Positions 15,877 to 23,108 of a DNA stretch of 24,229 bases are shown piece by piece. Both the position numbers and the translations under genes were made by a program. Every line of letters begins with the position of its first letter. Position 1 is the stretch's first letter. The stretch comes from RGIG5579 sp045601445. Lineage in GTDB: Bacteria > Bacillota > Clostridia > Oscillospirales > SIG627. The stretch lies in contig JAZRZQ010000017.1 of assembly GCA_045601445.1 (NCBI GenBank), forward strand, positions 1 to 24,229. The letters are read 5' to 3'. The notes under the pieces were generated by a model, which did not search any database, had not been told where the DNA came from, and saw nothing but the letters and a program-made list of their open reading frames with translations.

Positions 15877-18294
15877 ATGCTGGCACCTTTGAGTTGGTTG
15901 AAGGATTACGTTGAGATTGACGTTTCCCCCAAGGAATTGGAAGAAAAACTCTTCGGAGCGGGCTTTGAGGTCGAGGAGCTTCTTGAGCTCGGCAAGGACA
16001 TCTCCGGCGTCGTGGTCGGTCTTGTCGAGGAGTGCCGCCTCATTCCCGACACGCACATCAGCGTTTGCCGCGTGAACTGCGGCGAGAAGGGGTCTTTTCA
16101 GATCTGCTGCGGCGCGGACAACGTTCGCGTCGGCAAGAAATTTCCCGTGGCGCTCGTGGGCGCACAGGTCTACGCAACCGCCAAGGATCACGTCACGGTC
16201 GAGGGCGTGATGACCATCAAGGCAGGAAAGCTTCGCGGGGAGGAATCCCACGGAATGCTCTGCTCGGGCGTGGAGATCGGTCTGACCGAGGCTCTTTACC
16301 CCGGCGCGGGCTACTGCGGCCTGCTCGAGCTTCCGGACGACGCGCCCGTGGGTGCGGACGTTAAGCCGATCGTGGGGCTTGACGAGGTGGTGTTCGACAT
16401 TGCCATCACCGCCAACCGCCCCGACTGTCAGAGCATCATCGGTCTGGCCCGTGAGGTGGCCGCCGTTCTGAAAAAGCCCTTCCGCCTGCCTGATCTCTCC
16501 TACACGGAAAACGGCAAGACGATCGACTTTGATATTTGTGTGGAGGCACCCGATCTGTGCCCGCGCTACATCGGCCACGCGATCGACTCCGTTCGCATCG
16601 CCCCCTCGCCGCATTGGATGCAAAGAAGGCTTGCTCTGGTCGGGATCGGCGCGATCTCGAACATCGTGGATATTACCAACTACGTTCTTAAGGAATTCGG
16701 ACAGCCGATGCACGCCTTTGACCGCCGCGATCTGGGCGACGGCAAAATCGTCGTGCGCCGCGCAAGAGAGGGCGAACAGATCACCACGCTCGACGAAAAG
16801 ACCTTTACGCTCTCCACCGAAAATCTGGTCATTTGCGACGGGGCTCGCCCCGTGGCGCTGGCCGGCATTATGGGCGGACTGAATTCCGAAATCAAGGACA
16901 GCACCACCGAGGTTCTGTTCGAATCGGCCAAATTTGCCCGCGACAGCATCCGCAAGACGGGTCGCAGCCTCGGCCAATCCAGCGACTCCGGCGCCCGCTA
17001 CGAGAAGGGCGTGGATGAATACGCAACCGAAATGGGAATGCGCCGCGCCCTTCATCTGGTGCAAAAGCTCGGCGCGGGCGAGGTGACCTCGTACCACGCC
17101 TCGGTCAGCGCAAGCGGCCCCGTGGCACCCCATCCTCTGACCGTGTCCCGCAAAAAGATCGAGGACATCCTCGGCGTTCCCGTGCCGGAGGAGGTCATTC
17201 TTTCCACGCTCGGCGCGCTCGGCTTCGAGCCTTCTCTTGCGGGGGATGCGCTCACCGTTCAGGTGCCGCCCTATCGCGAGGATATTGATAACAGCGCCGC
17301 GGATCTGGCGGAGGAGATCATCCGCTCGTGGGGCTACGAAAACATCCGTCCGCGTTTTCTGGATCAGGCCAGAGTCACCAGCGGCGGCCGCACCGAGGCG
17401 CAGAAAAATGCACTCAAGGTCAAAAACACGCTCTGCCGCGCCGGCTACAGCGAATCCATCTTCTACTCCTTCTTCTCGCCCAAGGATCTCGATCTGATCC
17501 GCCTGCCCGAGGATGCTCCCGAGCGTCAGGCGATCCGACTGATGAATCCTCTGACCGAGGATCTTTCTCTGATGAGAACCACCCTCGCCCCTTCGATGAT
17601 CGCCTGCGCGGTGAGAAATCTGCGCCGCGGCAATACCGAAGGCAGATTCTTTGAGCTTGCGCGCGTGTTCCGTCCCAAGTCCCTGCCTCTGACCGAATAT
17701 CCCGAGGAGAGAGACGCGCTTTGCATCGCCGCGTTCGGCGACAACGAGACCTTCTTTACCGCCAAGGCCGCGAGCGAGGCCATTGCCGAGGCGTTCGGGC
17801 TGAAATTCACCTATGAGAAGGACACCCGTCCCTACCTGCACCCCGGTATGTGCGCGAAAATTCTCTGCGAAGGCAAGCAGATCGGCGTGATGGGCAAGCT
17901 CTCCTACGAGATCTGCGAGGAGCTGAATCTTGAAAAGAGCGTCTTTCTGACCGAGATCGACTACGCCGCGCTCTCGCCGATGATGGATCGCCGTTTGCGC
18001 TACACGCCCATCTCCAAGTTTGCCGCCGAGAAGCGCGACCTTGCGCTGGTGGCCGACGAGGCGCTGACCTGCGGCGAGATCGAAGAGGCGATCGCTTCTT
18101 CCTGCAAGTATTTAACGCAGGTCAAGCTCTTTGACGTGTACCGCTCCGAGGCGATCGGCGCGGGCAAGAAGAGCATGGCGTTTAATCTCGTCTTTACCCC
18201 CACCGACCACGAATTTACCGACGAGGAGATCGAGAAGTATATTCAGAAGATCCTGAAAAAGCTCTCCTTCCTCTATCAGATCACCCTGCGCTGA
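15877..18294 (+). CDS. pheT: Phenylalanyl-tRNA synthetase beta subunit
   Basis: The 805-residue structural, editing and tRNA-binding partner of PheS, of normal bacterial length. Domains run in the usual order. They are the N-terminal stretch MLAPLSWLKDYVEIDVSPKEL and the EMAP/OB tRNA-binding domain (about 42-150, with CCGADNVRVGKKFPVALVGAQ). Next come the B3/B4 editing domain (about 210-375, with NYVLKEFGQPMHAFDRR) and the B5 domain (about 400-475, with VPPYREDIDNSAADLAEEIIRSWGYENI). The catalytic-like core and the C-terminal FDX-ACB anticodon-binding domain (about 710-805, with RRLRYTPISKFAAEKRDLALVADE) follow. GGGAGG lies 8 to 9 bases ahead of the ATG. The gene is cotranscribed with pheS under the T-box, and the PHP gene follows 26 bases after its stop. 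Confidence 0.97.
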   Translation: MLAPLSWLKDYVEIDVSPKELEEKLFGAGFEVEELLELGKDISGVVVGLVEECRLIPDTHISVCRVNCGEKGSFQICCGADNVRVGKKFPVALVGAQVYATAKDHVTVEGVMTIKAGKLRGEESHGMLCSGVEIGLTEALYPGAGYCGLLELPDDAPVGADVKPIVGLDEVVFDIAITANRPDCQSIIGLAREVAAVLKKPFRLPDLSYTENGKTIDFDICVEAPDLCPRYIGHAIDSVRIAPSPHWMQRRLALVGIGAISNIVDITNYVLKEFGQPMHAFDRRDLGDGKIVVRRAREGEQITTLDEKTFTLSTENLVICDGARPVALAGIMGGLNSEIKDSTTEVLFESAKFARDSIRKTGRSLGQSSDSGARYEKGVDEYATEMGMRRALHLVQKLGAGEVTSYHASVSASGPVAPHPLTVSRKKIEDILGVPVPEEVILSTLGALGFEPSLAGDALTVQVPPYREDIDNSAADLAEEIIRSWGYENIRPRFLDQARVTSGGRTEAQKNALKVKNTLCRAGYSESIFYSFFSPKDLDLIRLPEDAPERQAIRLMNPLTEDLSLMRTTLAPSMIACAVRNLRRGNTEGRFFELARVFRPKSLPLTEYPEERDALCIAAFGDNETFFTAKAASEAIAEAFGLKFTYEKDTRPYLHPGMCAKILCEGKQIGVMGKLSYEICEELNLEKSVFLTEIDYAALSPMMDRRLRYTPISKFAAEKRDLALVADEALTCGEIEEAIASSCKYLTQVKLFDVYRSEAIGAGKKSMAFNLVFTPTDHEFTDEEIEKYIQKILKKLSFLYQITLR

Positions 18295-18320
18295 CCAAAA
18301 GAACAAAAGGAGGCATGGCA

Positions 18321-20132
18321 ATGAGCTCAATCCGACTGTCTGCAAGCGAGATCTCGTCCTACGCGGGAAACGTGCTGCCCTTGCAGCTCTTATCTTCCGA
18401 GGAGGATCTGTCCCGTGCCCCGATCAGCTGGCGCATCGACGGCGATGCCGTGGAGCTGCGCTCCTTTGCGAGCGATCCCGAGACTCCCTTTACAAACGGC
18501 GTGCTTCTGACGCTGATGCGTGCGGGTGAGGCAACCGTGACGGCCACGCTGCGCGGCAGAGACTACCCCTGCCGCGTGTCGGTGCGTCCGCTCCGCCACC
18601 GCGAGAGCGGTGAGGAGATGCAGTATTTTATCGGAGATCTGCACGATCACACGACCAAAGAGCACAACCACGTTCGCTTCCGCGAGAGAAGCGAAAATTT
18701 CCCGATTGATATGATCGAGACGATGAAGCGCGACGGACGGCTTGACTTTGCCGTGGTGTCCGATCACGCCTGCACCTGCAACCCGCGCGACTTCTTCCGC
18801 GGCTTTACCGACGATCTTCTGACCGAGCCGAAGGAGCTGATCGTGTTTCCCGGCACGGAATCGGAGATCACGCTTCTGGAGGAGGATCGCTACGGCGTGA
18901 TGCACAAAAACAGCGGCGAGATCGTCACGCTCAACGCCGACAATATGGCAAGCGTGACCGATTGGGAGGCGTTTTTCGAAGCACTCTCGCATTCGCCCTT
19001 TGCCTTTTGCACGCTGGCGCATCCGCAGATCATCGGGATCGCGCGAAAGGGCATCTGGAATTTCTCGCTCGATCGCCATCGCTCCCCGCGCCATCGGGAA
19101 TTGATCCGCTTGGTGGAAATGGGAGACGGGGGCGACCGCCAATCCAACCTGATTAACGAATACGTCTATTCCGTGGCGCTGGACAACGGCTTTCGCGTGT
19201 CCCCGACCTGCTCGAGTGACTCGCACGGGCCGGAATACGGCTACGACCGTTTCCCCGGCAAGACGGTTCTGATGGCACCCGAAAAAACCAAGGAGGCCTT
19301 CTACGACGCGATCCTCTCAAACCGCGTGTATGCTTGTATGAGCGGCAACGTCAAGCTCTCCTATTCGGTCAACGGCATCCCCGCTCCCGCGACACTCCCT
19401 CTTTCCGAGGACTACCGCTTCTGCGGCAGCATCTCTTATTTTCACGAGGATCCCTCGACGCGCCCCGTCCGTTTTCAGATCATCTCAAACCGCGGCCGCG
19501 CGCTGTACGAGGGAGAAGTTGAGGCCGACTGCTTCGACGTGACGATTTCTGCGCCCGAGGCGGCGTATTTCTACCTGCGGCTTTGGGACGAGCAGGGGCG
19601 AAAGACCTGGTCCTGCCCCGTCTTCACGGGTCGCACGCTCCGCGAGGAAAAGCCGCCGCTCTCTCCGATCGACAAATCCCGCTTCACCGCGCTGGATGAG
19701 ACGGACGGTGCGGATGCCTCGGTGCTGTTTTGCGACGATCCGACCAAGGAGTTTACCTCGTCCGGCACAACGGTCTCTATCCTTCTGGATATGAAGCGGG
19801 AGTACGAGCTCGTTGCCTTCGGGCATTACGCGAGAATGCTCGAGCAGAAAAAGATCCGCGCCGAGGGGCTTTTGCCCGCCGATAAGCTCTGTGAGCTTCC
19901 GAGCGCGTACCGACTGTCGCTCTCTTGTGACGCAGAGCGGTTCCAAACGGTTTCGGAGGGGCTGTTCCGCACCTTCGGCGGGGAGGAGATCCTTTATTTT
20001 CCCGCCTGCCGCGCGCGCTTTGTCAGACTCGAGATCCTCTCGAGCGTTGGCTTAGCCAGCCAAAGACCCGCCTTTGCCGAGGCAAGGATCGTGATGGCGG
20101 AATTGACTCCCTACGAAAAAGCAAAGAAATAA
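18321..20132 (+). CDS. PHP/CehA-like metallohydrolase with Big-type and discoidin-like domains
   Basis: A 603-residue protein with three parts. Residues about 5-90 look like a bacterial Ig-like (Big) fold: SWRIDGDAVELRSF and GEATVTATLRGRDYPCRVSV. Residues about 100-345 are a PHP domain with the metal ligands in order: GDLHDHTTKEHNH, VVSDHA, FPGTESEI, MHKNSGEIV, TLAHPQ and SSDSHGPE. Residues about 455-600 resemble an F5/8 type C (discoidin) domain: TTVSILLDMKREYELVAFG, YRLSLSCDAERFQTVSEG and RARFVRLEILS. Such layouts are usual for secreted carbohydrate or phosphoester hydrolases, yet no signal peptide is visible. AGGAGG lies 7 bases before the ATG at 18321; an ATG at 18315 is too close to it. 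It follows pheT by 26 bases and ends in a terminator, so it is probably the last gene of the pheST operon. The substrate is unknown. Confidence 0.8.
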   Translation: MSSIRLSASEISSYAGNVLPLQLLSSEEDLSRAPISWRIDGDAVELRSFASDPETPFTNGVLLTLMRAGEATVTATLRGRDYPCRVSVRPLRHRESGEEMQYFIGDLHDHTTKEHNHVRFRERSENFPIDMIETMKRDGRLDFAVVSDHACTCNPRDFFRGFTDDLLTEPKELIVFPGTESEITLLEEDRYGVMHKNSGEIVTLNADNMASVTDWEAFFEALSHSPFAFCTLAHPQIIGIARKGIWNFSLDRHRSPRHRELIRLVEMGDGGDRQSNLINEYVYSVALDNGFRVSPTCSSDSHGPEYGYDRFPGKTVLMAPEKTKEAFYDAILSNRVYACMSGNVKLSYSVNGIPAPATLPLSEDYRFCGSISYFHEDPSTRPVRFQIISNRGRALYEGEVEADCFDVTISAPEAAYFYLRLWDEQGRKTWSCPVFTGRTLREEKPPLSPIDKSRFTALDETDGADASVLFCDDPTKEFTSSGTTVSILLDMKREYELVAFGHYARMLEQKKIRAEGLLPADKLCELPSAYRLSLSCDAERFQTVSEGLFRTFGGEEILYFPACRARFVRLEILSSVGLASQRPAFAEARIVMAELTPYEKAKK

Positions 20133-20135
20133 GAA

Positions 20136-20150
20136 AAAAAGCGTTTGCCG
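20136..20150 (+). repeat. Left terminal inverted repeat
   Basis: AAAAAGCGTTTGCCG is the exact reverse complement of 20519-20533. Two further A residues precede it. Its last three bases (CCG) are also the first pairs of the left hairpin, so the long-range base stem and the local hairpin compete. Confidence 0.85.
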
Positions 20151-20190
20151 AGAGAGACACTTCGTAAAGAAGTTGTCTCTCTCGGTTTTT
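20148..20190 (+). terminator. Intrinsic terminator of the pheST-PHP operon
   Basis: CCGAGAGAGACA (20148-20159) pairs with TGTCTCTCTCGG (20174-20185). An inner CTTC/GAAG stem extends it, and TTTTT follows. It starts 15 bases after the PHP stop. It doubles as the left end hairpin of the structured element. Confidence 0.88.
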
Positions 20191-20205
20191 ATCTCTACAA
20201 AACAA

Positions 20206-20239
20206 ATGACACTTTGCACAAGGATTGTGAAAGTGTCAT
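20206..20239. repeat. Hairpin, 15 bp with one bulge
   Basis: ATGACACTTT (20206-20215) pairs with AAAGTGTCAT (20230-20239). After a bulged G, CACAA pairs with TTGTG around a 3-nt loop. There is no U run on either side, so it is not a simple terminator. Next to it, GGCAA-ATAC-TTGCC (20263-20276) is nested in CTTTG/CAAAG (20253-20286). Confidence 0.75.
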
Positions 20240-20307
20240 AGTGGGTTATATACTTTGAGAAAGGCAAATACTTGCCGAAAACAAAGAGTATTTTTCTCGG
20301 CAGGTAA

Positions 20308-20486
20308 AGTGATATTGCAAACTAAAAGTTTGCAGTGATATTTTTGCCTTACGGCAAAAGTGCTATTGAAACCTTGCGGTTTCAGTGATATTATATTCGC
20401 CCTTAAGCTGTCCGAAGGACAATATCACTATGCGTAGCATAATATCACTGCGAAGCAATACCACTCGCCGTCAGGCGAATATAACT
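20308..20486. repeat. Array of eight AGTGATATT motifs, four direct then four inverted, spaced by mini-hairpins
   Basis: Direct copies: 20308-20316, 20334-20342, 20359-20367 (AGTGCTATT) and 20384-20392. Inverted copies: 20421-20429, 20441-20449 (both AATATCACT), 20457-20465 (AATACCACT) and 20478-20486 (AATATAACT). Each spacer is a small hairpin with its own stem: GCAAACT/AGTTTGC, TTTGCC/GGCAAA, GAAACC/GGTTTC, TGTCC/GGACA, ATGC/GCAT, TGC/GCA and CGCC/GGCG, with loops of 3 to 4 nt. The direct and inverted motifs can pair in nested order, giving a rod with side hairpins. TTATATTCGCC (20391-20401) also has an exact 11-base inverse at 20474-20484, an alternative pairing. Spacing is 25-26 bases on the left arm and 16-21 on the right. 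Confidence 0.85.
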
Positions 20487-20515
20487 GAGGCGCACTTCCT
20501 TACGAAGTGCGCCTC
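20487..20515. repeat. Right end hairpin, perfect 12-bp stem
   Basis: GAGGCGCACTTC (20487-20498) and GAAGTGCGCCTC (20504-20515) with loop CTTAC. On the minus strand it lies after the mtnN stop but is followed by agttatatt, not a U tract. On the plus strand a second small hairpin AGCG-GCAAA-CGCT (20517-20529) and TTTTT follow. Confidence 0.8.
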
Positions 20516-20518
20516 GAG

Positions 20519-20533
20519 CGGCAAACGCTTTTT
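20519..20533 (-). repeat. Right terminal inverted repeat
   Basis: CGGCAAACGCTTTTT, the exact reverse complement of 20136-20150. It ends 9 bases before the mtnN stop codon triplet on the minus strand. Confidence 0.85.
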
Positions 20534-20542
20534 GTGTCCTTT

Positions 20543-21247
20543 TTAAGAGTTGAGGCTTTGCAGGAAGGAGAGCAATACGGCGGCGGAAAGGGAGGCGGCA
20601 CGCGGTGCGAAGGCGGCGTAGTCCATTTCGTTTTTACCGGAAAACGAGTCCGAAATGACGCGCAGGGCGGCAAAGGGGACGGCGTTCACGAAGGCGACCT
20701 GTGCGATCGCCGCGCCTTCCATCTCGCAGGCGATGGGATCGAAGGCGGCTCGCAGAGCGGCCTTTTTTTCTTTGGTGTGGATGAACTGATCGCCCGAGAC
20801 GAGCGTTCCGCTTTTCGTGTGATGCCCCGCTTCTTTTGCGACCTGCTCCAGCTTTTTTGCCAGAAAAGCGTCGGCGGGGAGTCTGACGAGGTTGATGCCC
20901 GAGATCATTCCTGCGGGATCACCCAGCGCGGTGGTATCCATATCGTGCTGAACAAAGTCGTGCGGGATGGCAAGAGAGAAAATATCAAGCTCCTCGTCGA
21001 GCGAGCCGGCTACGCCCGAGTTGACGAGAAAGCGGGGGTGATAGTGCAAAATCGCCGTTTGCGCGCAGATCGCGGCAAAGACCTTGCCGATGCCGCAGAC
21101 GGAGAGCACGACGCTTTGCCCGCAAAGCTCACCGACGAAAAAGCGGATCGAGCCGACGGTTTCCTCTTTTTTTTCCGTCATTTTTTCCAAAAGCCCCTGC
21201 GCTTCCGTTTCCATCGCGCAGATGATGGCGATCGGGCTATGCTTCAT
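20543..21247 (-). CDS. mtnN: 5'-methylthioadenosine/S-adenosylhomocysteine nucleosidase
   Basis: Cleaves adenine from S-adenosylhomocysteine and methylthioadenosine; the product S-ribosylhomocysteine is the LuxS substrate. The 234 residues match the family length. IAIICAMETEAQ has catalytic Glu13, VNSGVAGSL (75-83) is the ribose/phosphate loop, VSGDQF (150-155) and EMEGAAIAQVAF (175-186) bind the nucleoside, and RVISDSF (196-202) carries Asp200, the proton donor to adenine. AAGGAG lies 8 bases before the ATG. It overlaps the luxS 3' end by 11 bases, so the two are translationally coupled in the order luxS-mtnN, matching consecutive steps of the activated methyl cycle. It is the last gene of the minus-strand operon, and its stop abuts the structured element. 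Confidence 0.96.
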   Translation of the reverse strand: MKHSPIAIICAMETEAQGLLEKMTEKKEETVGSIRFFVGELCGQSVVLSVCGIGKVFAAICAQTAILHYHPRFLVNSGVAGSLDEELDIFSLAIPHDFVQHDMDTTALGDPAGMISGINLVRLPADAFLAKKLEQVAKEAGHHTKSGTLVSGDQFIHTKEKKAALRAAFDPIACEMEGAAIAQVAFVNAVPFAALRVISDSFSGKNEMDYAAFAPRAASLSAAVLLSFLQSLNS

Positions 21248-21692
21248 ACGAATAATCTCCTTGATACTGCGTCAGAATGGCGTGCAGGCGGCGGCACTCC
21301 GCCTTGCCCTTTTCCATCGAAAGCGAGCGGAAATTGCCGCATTCGGTCTGCGTGCCGCCCGGCATCGGCCCGTCGTAGGCCTCGATCGCTTCCATCACGC
21401 GGATCAGCTCGGCCTTGACGCTGTCCCCGTCGAGATCGCGCACCAAGAGATAAAAGCCGGTCTGACAGCCCATCGGCCCGAAATAGAGAATCGAATCGCG
21501 GTGCGGCCCGTTTCGCAGAAAGGTGGCCGCTAAATGCTCGACGGAGTGCATCGTTTCGTGATCCATATAGTCGCCCGCGTTGGGACGGCGGCTTCGCAGA
21601 TCGTAGGTAACTGCGTCTCCGTCGCGGCGGGAGAGGTAGAGCCCTTCCTTGAGACGGTTGTGGTCGACGGTGAAGCTCTGAATTTTTTCCAT
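21237..21692 (-). CDS. luxS: S-ribosylhomocysteine lyase LuxS
   Basis: Splits S-ribosylhomocysteine to homocysteine and DPD, the precursor of autoinducer-2. At 151 residues it is of standard length. The metal site is H49-S-V-E52-H53 with C118 (TQTECGNFR), and the catalytic cysteine is Cys76 in GPMGCQTGFY. Glu52 is the general base. The RRPN motif (35-38) is also present. The start at 21692 is chosen because AAAAGGA lies 8 to 9 bases ahead and the protein then begins MEKIQSFTVDHNRLKEGLY, like other LuxS; a longer frame runs into the previous gene. It begins 22 bases after the lipoprotein stop and overlaps mtnN. No lsr-type AI-2 uptake genes are in view, so a purely metabolic role is as likely as signalling. 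Confidence 0.97.
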   Translation of the reverse strand: MEKIQSFTVDHNRLKEGLYLSRRDGDAVTYDLRSRRPNAGDYMDHETMHSVEHLAATFLRNGPHRDSILYFGPMGCQTGFYLLVRDLDGDSVKAELIRVMEAIEAYDGPMPGGTQTECGNFRSLSMEKGKAECRRLHAILTQYQGDYSYEA

Positions 21693-21714
21693 AGAGACAG
21701 ATCCTTTTCGCTTG

Positions 21715-23049
21715 TTATGCGGTGACCTTGCCGTCAAAGGCGGTGACGGTCTCGCCGTTGGCAAGATAGACCTCGATCACGGTGCGGTCGGCCGCCTCTG
21801 CCGCCTTGCGGGACGCGAGGGAGGAGAGCAGCTGCGCGAGCGAGGTGGTTTTGATGCAGAAGGTGTCGCCCGCGGTGACGGTTCTGGAATGGGTTTCCTT
21901 GCCTTGCGCGTCGTAGGTCTTGATGCGGATCTCGCCGATGAAGTAGTTGGTGGTGAGGGTAGCCGTCTGCAGGGTCTTGGAGGAGAGGGTCGTGCCTTCT
22001 ACGTCAAGCTTCGCCTCGCCCTTCTCAATGGGGTCTTGCCCGCAAAATTCCTTGAAGGTAAAGGGAACGTAGCCCTTGGAGTAGAGCTCCTTGAAGGTGT
22101 TTTTCGCATCGACGCCGCCCTGCACGAGCACCTGCCCCTGCCCCTCGATGAGCATCGGATCCCAGGAGGAGCCTTGGTCGAGGTAGGTGGTGTAGCTCTG
22201 GTTGGGGTCGATCTTGCCGTTCCCGTCACGCACGACGTGAACGGAAACGTTCATACGGACGTGCTTTCCGCTCTTCATCACGAGAAGCATTCCGTCGGCG
22301 GGCTTCATCTGTGCGTAGGATTCGTACATCACCTGCTCGCCGTTTTTTTTGCAGCAGTTGGTCGTGGTGTTTTGATCCTGATCCCAGCTTGTAGCATCTT
22401 CAAAGCCGATATATTGGTAGCTTCCCACGCGCAAAAAGCCCTTTGCGTGGTGGTAATGTGCAGTCTGGTATCGTTCGGGGACGGAGTTGACCACTCTTGC
22501 CCAGCCCCAAAAGGCGCCGGAGGAGCAGTGCGTGCCGAGCTTGGGGATCAGGTTCGAGCTTGCCACGTCCCCGAGATCGAGAACGCCCGTTTCGGCGTTG
22601 TAGTAGCGAAGGAAGGAGTAGAACGAGCCGCCCGCGTTTTCGGCAACGTAGGGGATGCCCGCGTAGACCTGACCGGCCTTGAGAGTGACGGAGCTGTCTT
22701 GGATCTTATACTGATAATCCTTGGCGGGTGTCCAGCAGACGGTCTGCGTCAGACGGAAAAAGTCAATGCAGAGCTGCCGAAGCTCCGCCTCGGACATCCC
22801 TGCCTTGGCGATGGGAAGGGCGTTGATCTGATCCCAGCCTGTGGTGATCTTGACCTTTGAGGGGACGGCGGGGGTGCTTTGCGTGGCGTTCTGCTCGCCG
22901 CCCTGCGTGGCGGTCTGGGCGTTCTGCTCTCCGTCTTGCACGGTGCTCTCACCCGTTTTCGTTTCGGTGAGGCTTTGCAGGGCGCTCGAGCAGGCGGTGG
23001 CGCTCAGCAGCATCAGAAGACAAAGGAAAAGGCAAGCAATTTTTTTCAT
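21715..23049 (-). CDS. Lipoprotein with an NlpC/P60-like cysteine peptidase region
   Basis: A 444-residue exported protein. MKKIACLFLCLLMLLSATAC is a lipoprotein signal with Cys20 as the lipid-bearing residue. Residues 21-62 are a Ser/Thr/Gln-rich linker with a doubled GEQNA-x-T motif. The middle resembles NlpC/P60 cell-wall endopeptidases: GQVYAGIPY (125-133), LGTHCSSGAFWGWARV (170-184) with candidate nucleophile Cys174, and MKPADGMLLVMKSGKHVRM (247-265) with candidate His262. The third catalytic residue is not obvious. The C-terminal 100 or so residues look beta-rich, possibly a Big- or Y_Y_Y-like wall domain. The start at 23049 has AAAGGAG 9 bases ahead. A promoter lies at 23079-23108. It is the first gene of a probable operon with luxS and mtnN, an unusual partner for them. 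Peptidase assignment is inference from short motifs. Confidence 0.6.
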   Translation of the reverse strand: MKKIACLFLCLLMLLSATACSSALQSLTETKTGESTVQDGEQNAQTATQGGEQNATQSTPAVPSKVKITTGWDQINALPIAKAGMSEAELRQLCIDFFRLTQTVCWTPAKDYQYKIQDSSVTLKAGQVYAGIPYVAENAGGSFYSFLRYYNAETGVLDLGDVASSNLIPKLGTHCSSGAFWGWARVVNSVPERYQTAHYHHAKGFLRVGSYQYIGFEDATSWDQDQNTTTNCCKKNGEQVMYESYAQMKPADGMLLVMKSGKHVRMNVSVHVVRDGNGKIDPNQSYTTYLDQGSSWDPMLIEGQGQVLVQGGVDAKNTFKELYSKGYVPFTFKEFCGQDPIEKGEAKLDVEGTTLSSKTLQTATLTTNYFIGEIRIKTYDAQGKETHSRTVTAGDTFCIKTTSLAQLLSSLASRKAAEAADRTVIEVYLANGETVTAFDGKVTA

Positions 23050-23078
23050 TAAAATAGCTCCTTTCGAACAATGAGTTG

Positions 23079-23108
23079 ATTTTATCACAGCTTATTATGC
23101 TTTGTCAA
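23079..23108 (-). promoter_or_regulatory. Sigma-A promoter of the lipoprotein-luxS-mtnN operon
   Basis: Minus strand: TTGACA (23108-23103), 18-base spacer, TAAAAT (23084-23079). The -35 box is made of the last codons of the pseudouridine synthase gene, so the two transcription units are nested end to start with no room for a terminator between them. Confidence 0.82.

Larger units (their letters stand above)
20136..20533. repeat. Structured non-coding element with 15-bp terminal inverted repeats
   Basis: This 398-base element fills nearly the whole gap between two convergent genes: the PHP stop is 3 bases to its left, and the mtnN stop is 10 bases to its right. The ends are AAAAAGCGTTTGCCG (20136-20150) and its exact inverse CGGCAAACGCTTTTT (20519-20533). 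Just inside each end is a strong hairpin (20148-20185 and 20487-20515). Between them are two more hairpins (20206-20239 and about 20250-20291) and an array of AGTGATATT motifs with small hairpins (20308-20486). The inner part is AT-rich, unlike the flanking genes. There is no open reading frame of note, no transposase and no obvious target-site duplication. The closed base stem is followed by U runs on both strands. It may be a MITE-like element, a structured RNA, or a compound bidirectional terminator; I cannot tell which. Confidence 0.8.

Noticed and set aside
14806..17841. A 1011-codon open frame on the minus strand across pheS and most of pheT
   Set aside because: It is antisense to two certain genes, has no protein family resemblance, and arises because the GC-rich codon bias rarely makes stops in that frame.
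20308..20486. CRISPR array
   Set aside because: The repeated unit is only 9 nt, half the copies are inverted, the spacers are 7-29 nt and self-complementary, and no cas gene is present.
20136..20533. Ordinary insertion sequence
   Set aside because: It has inverted ends but no transposase frame and no detectable target-site duplication, so at most it is non-autonomous.
21712..22860. A 382-codon plus-strand frame opposite the lipoprotein gene
   Set aside because: The minus strand has a signal peptide, ribosome binding site and promoter; the plus frame has none.
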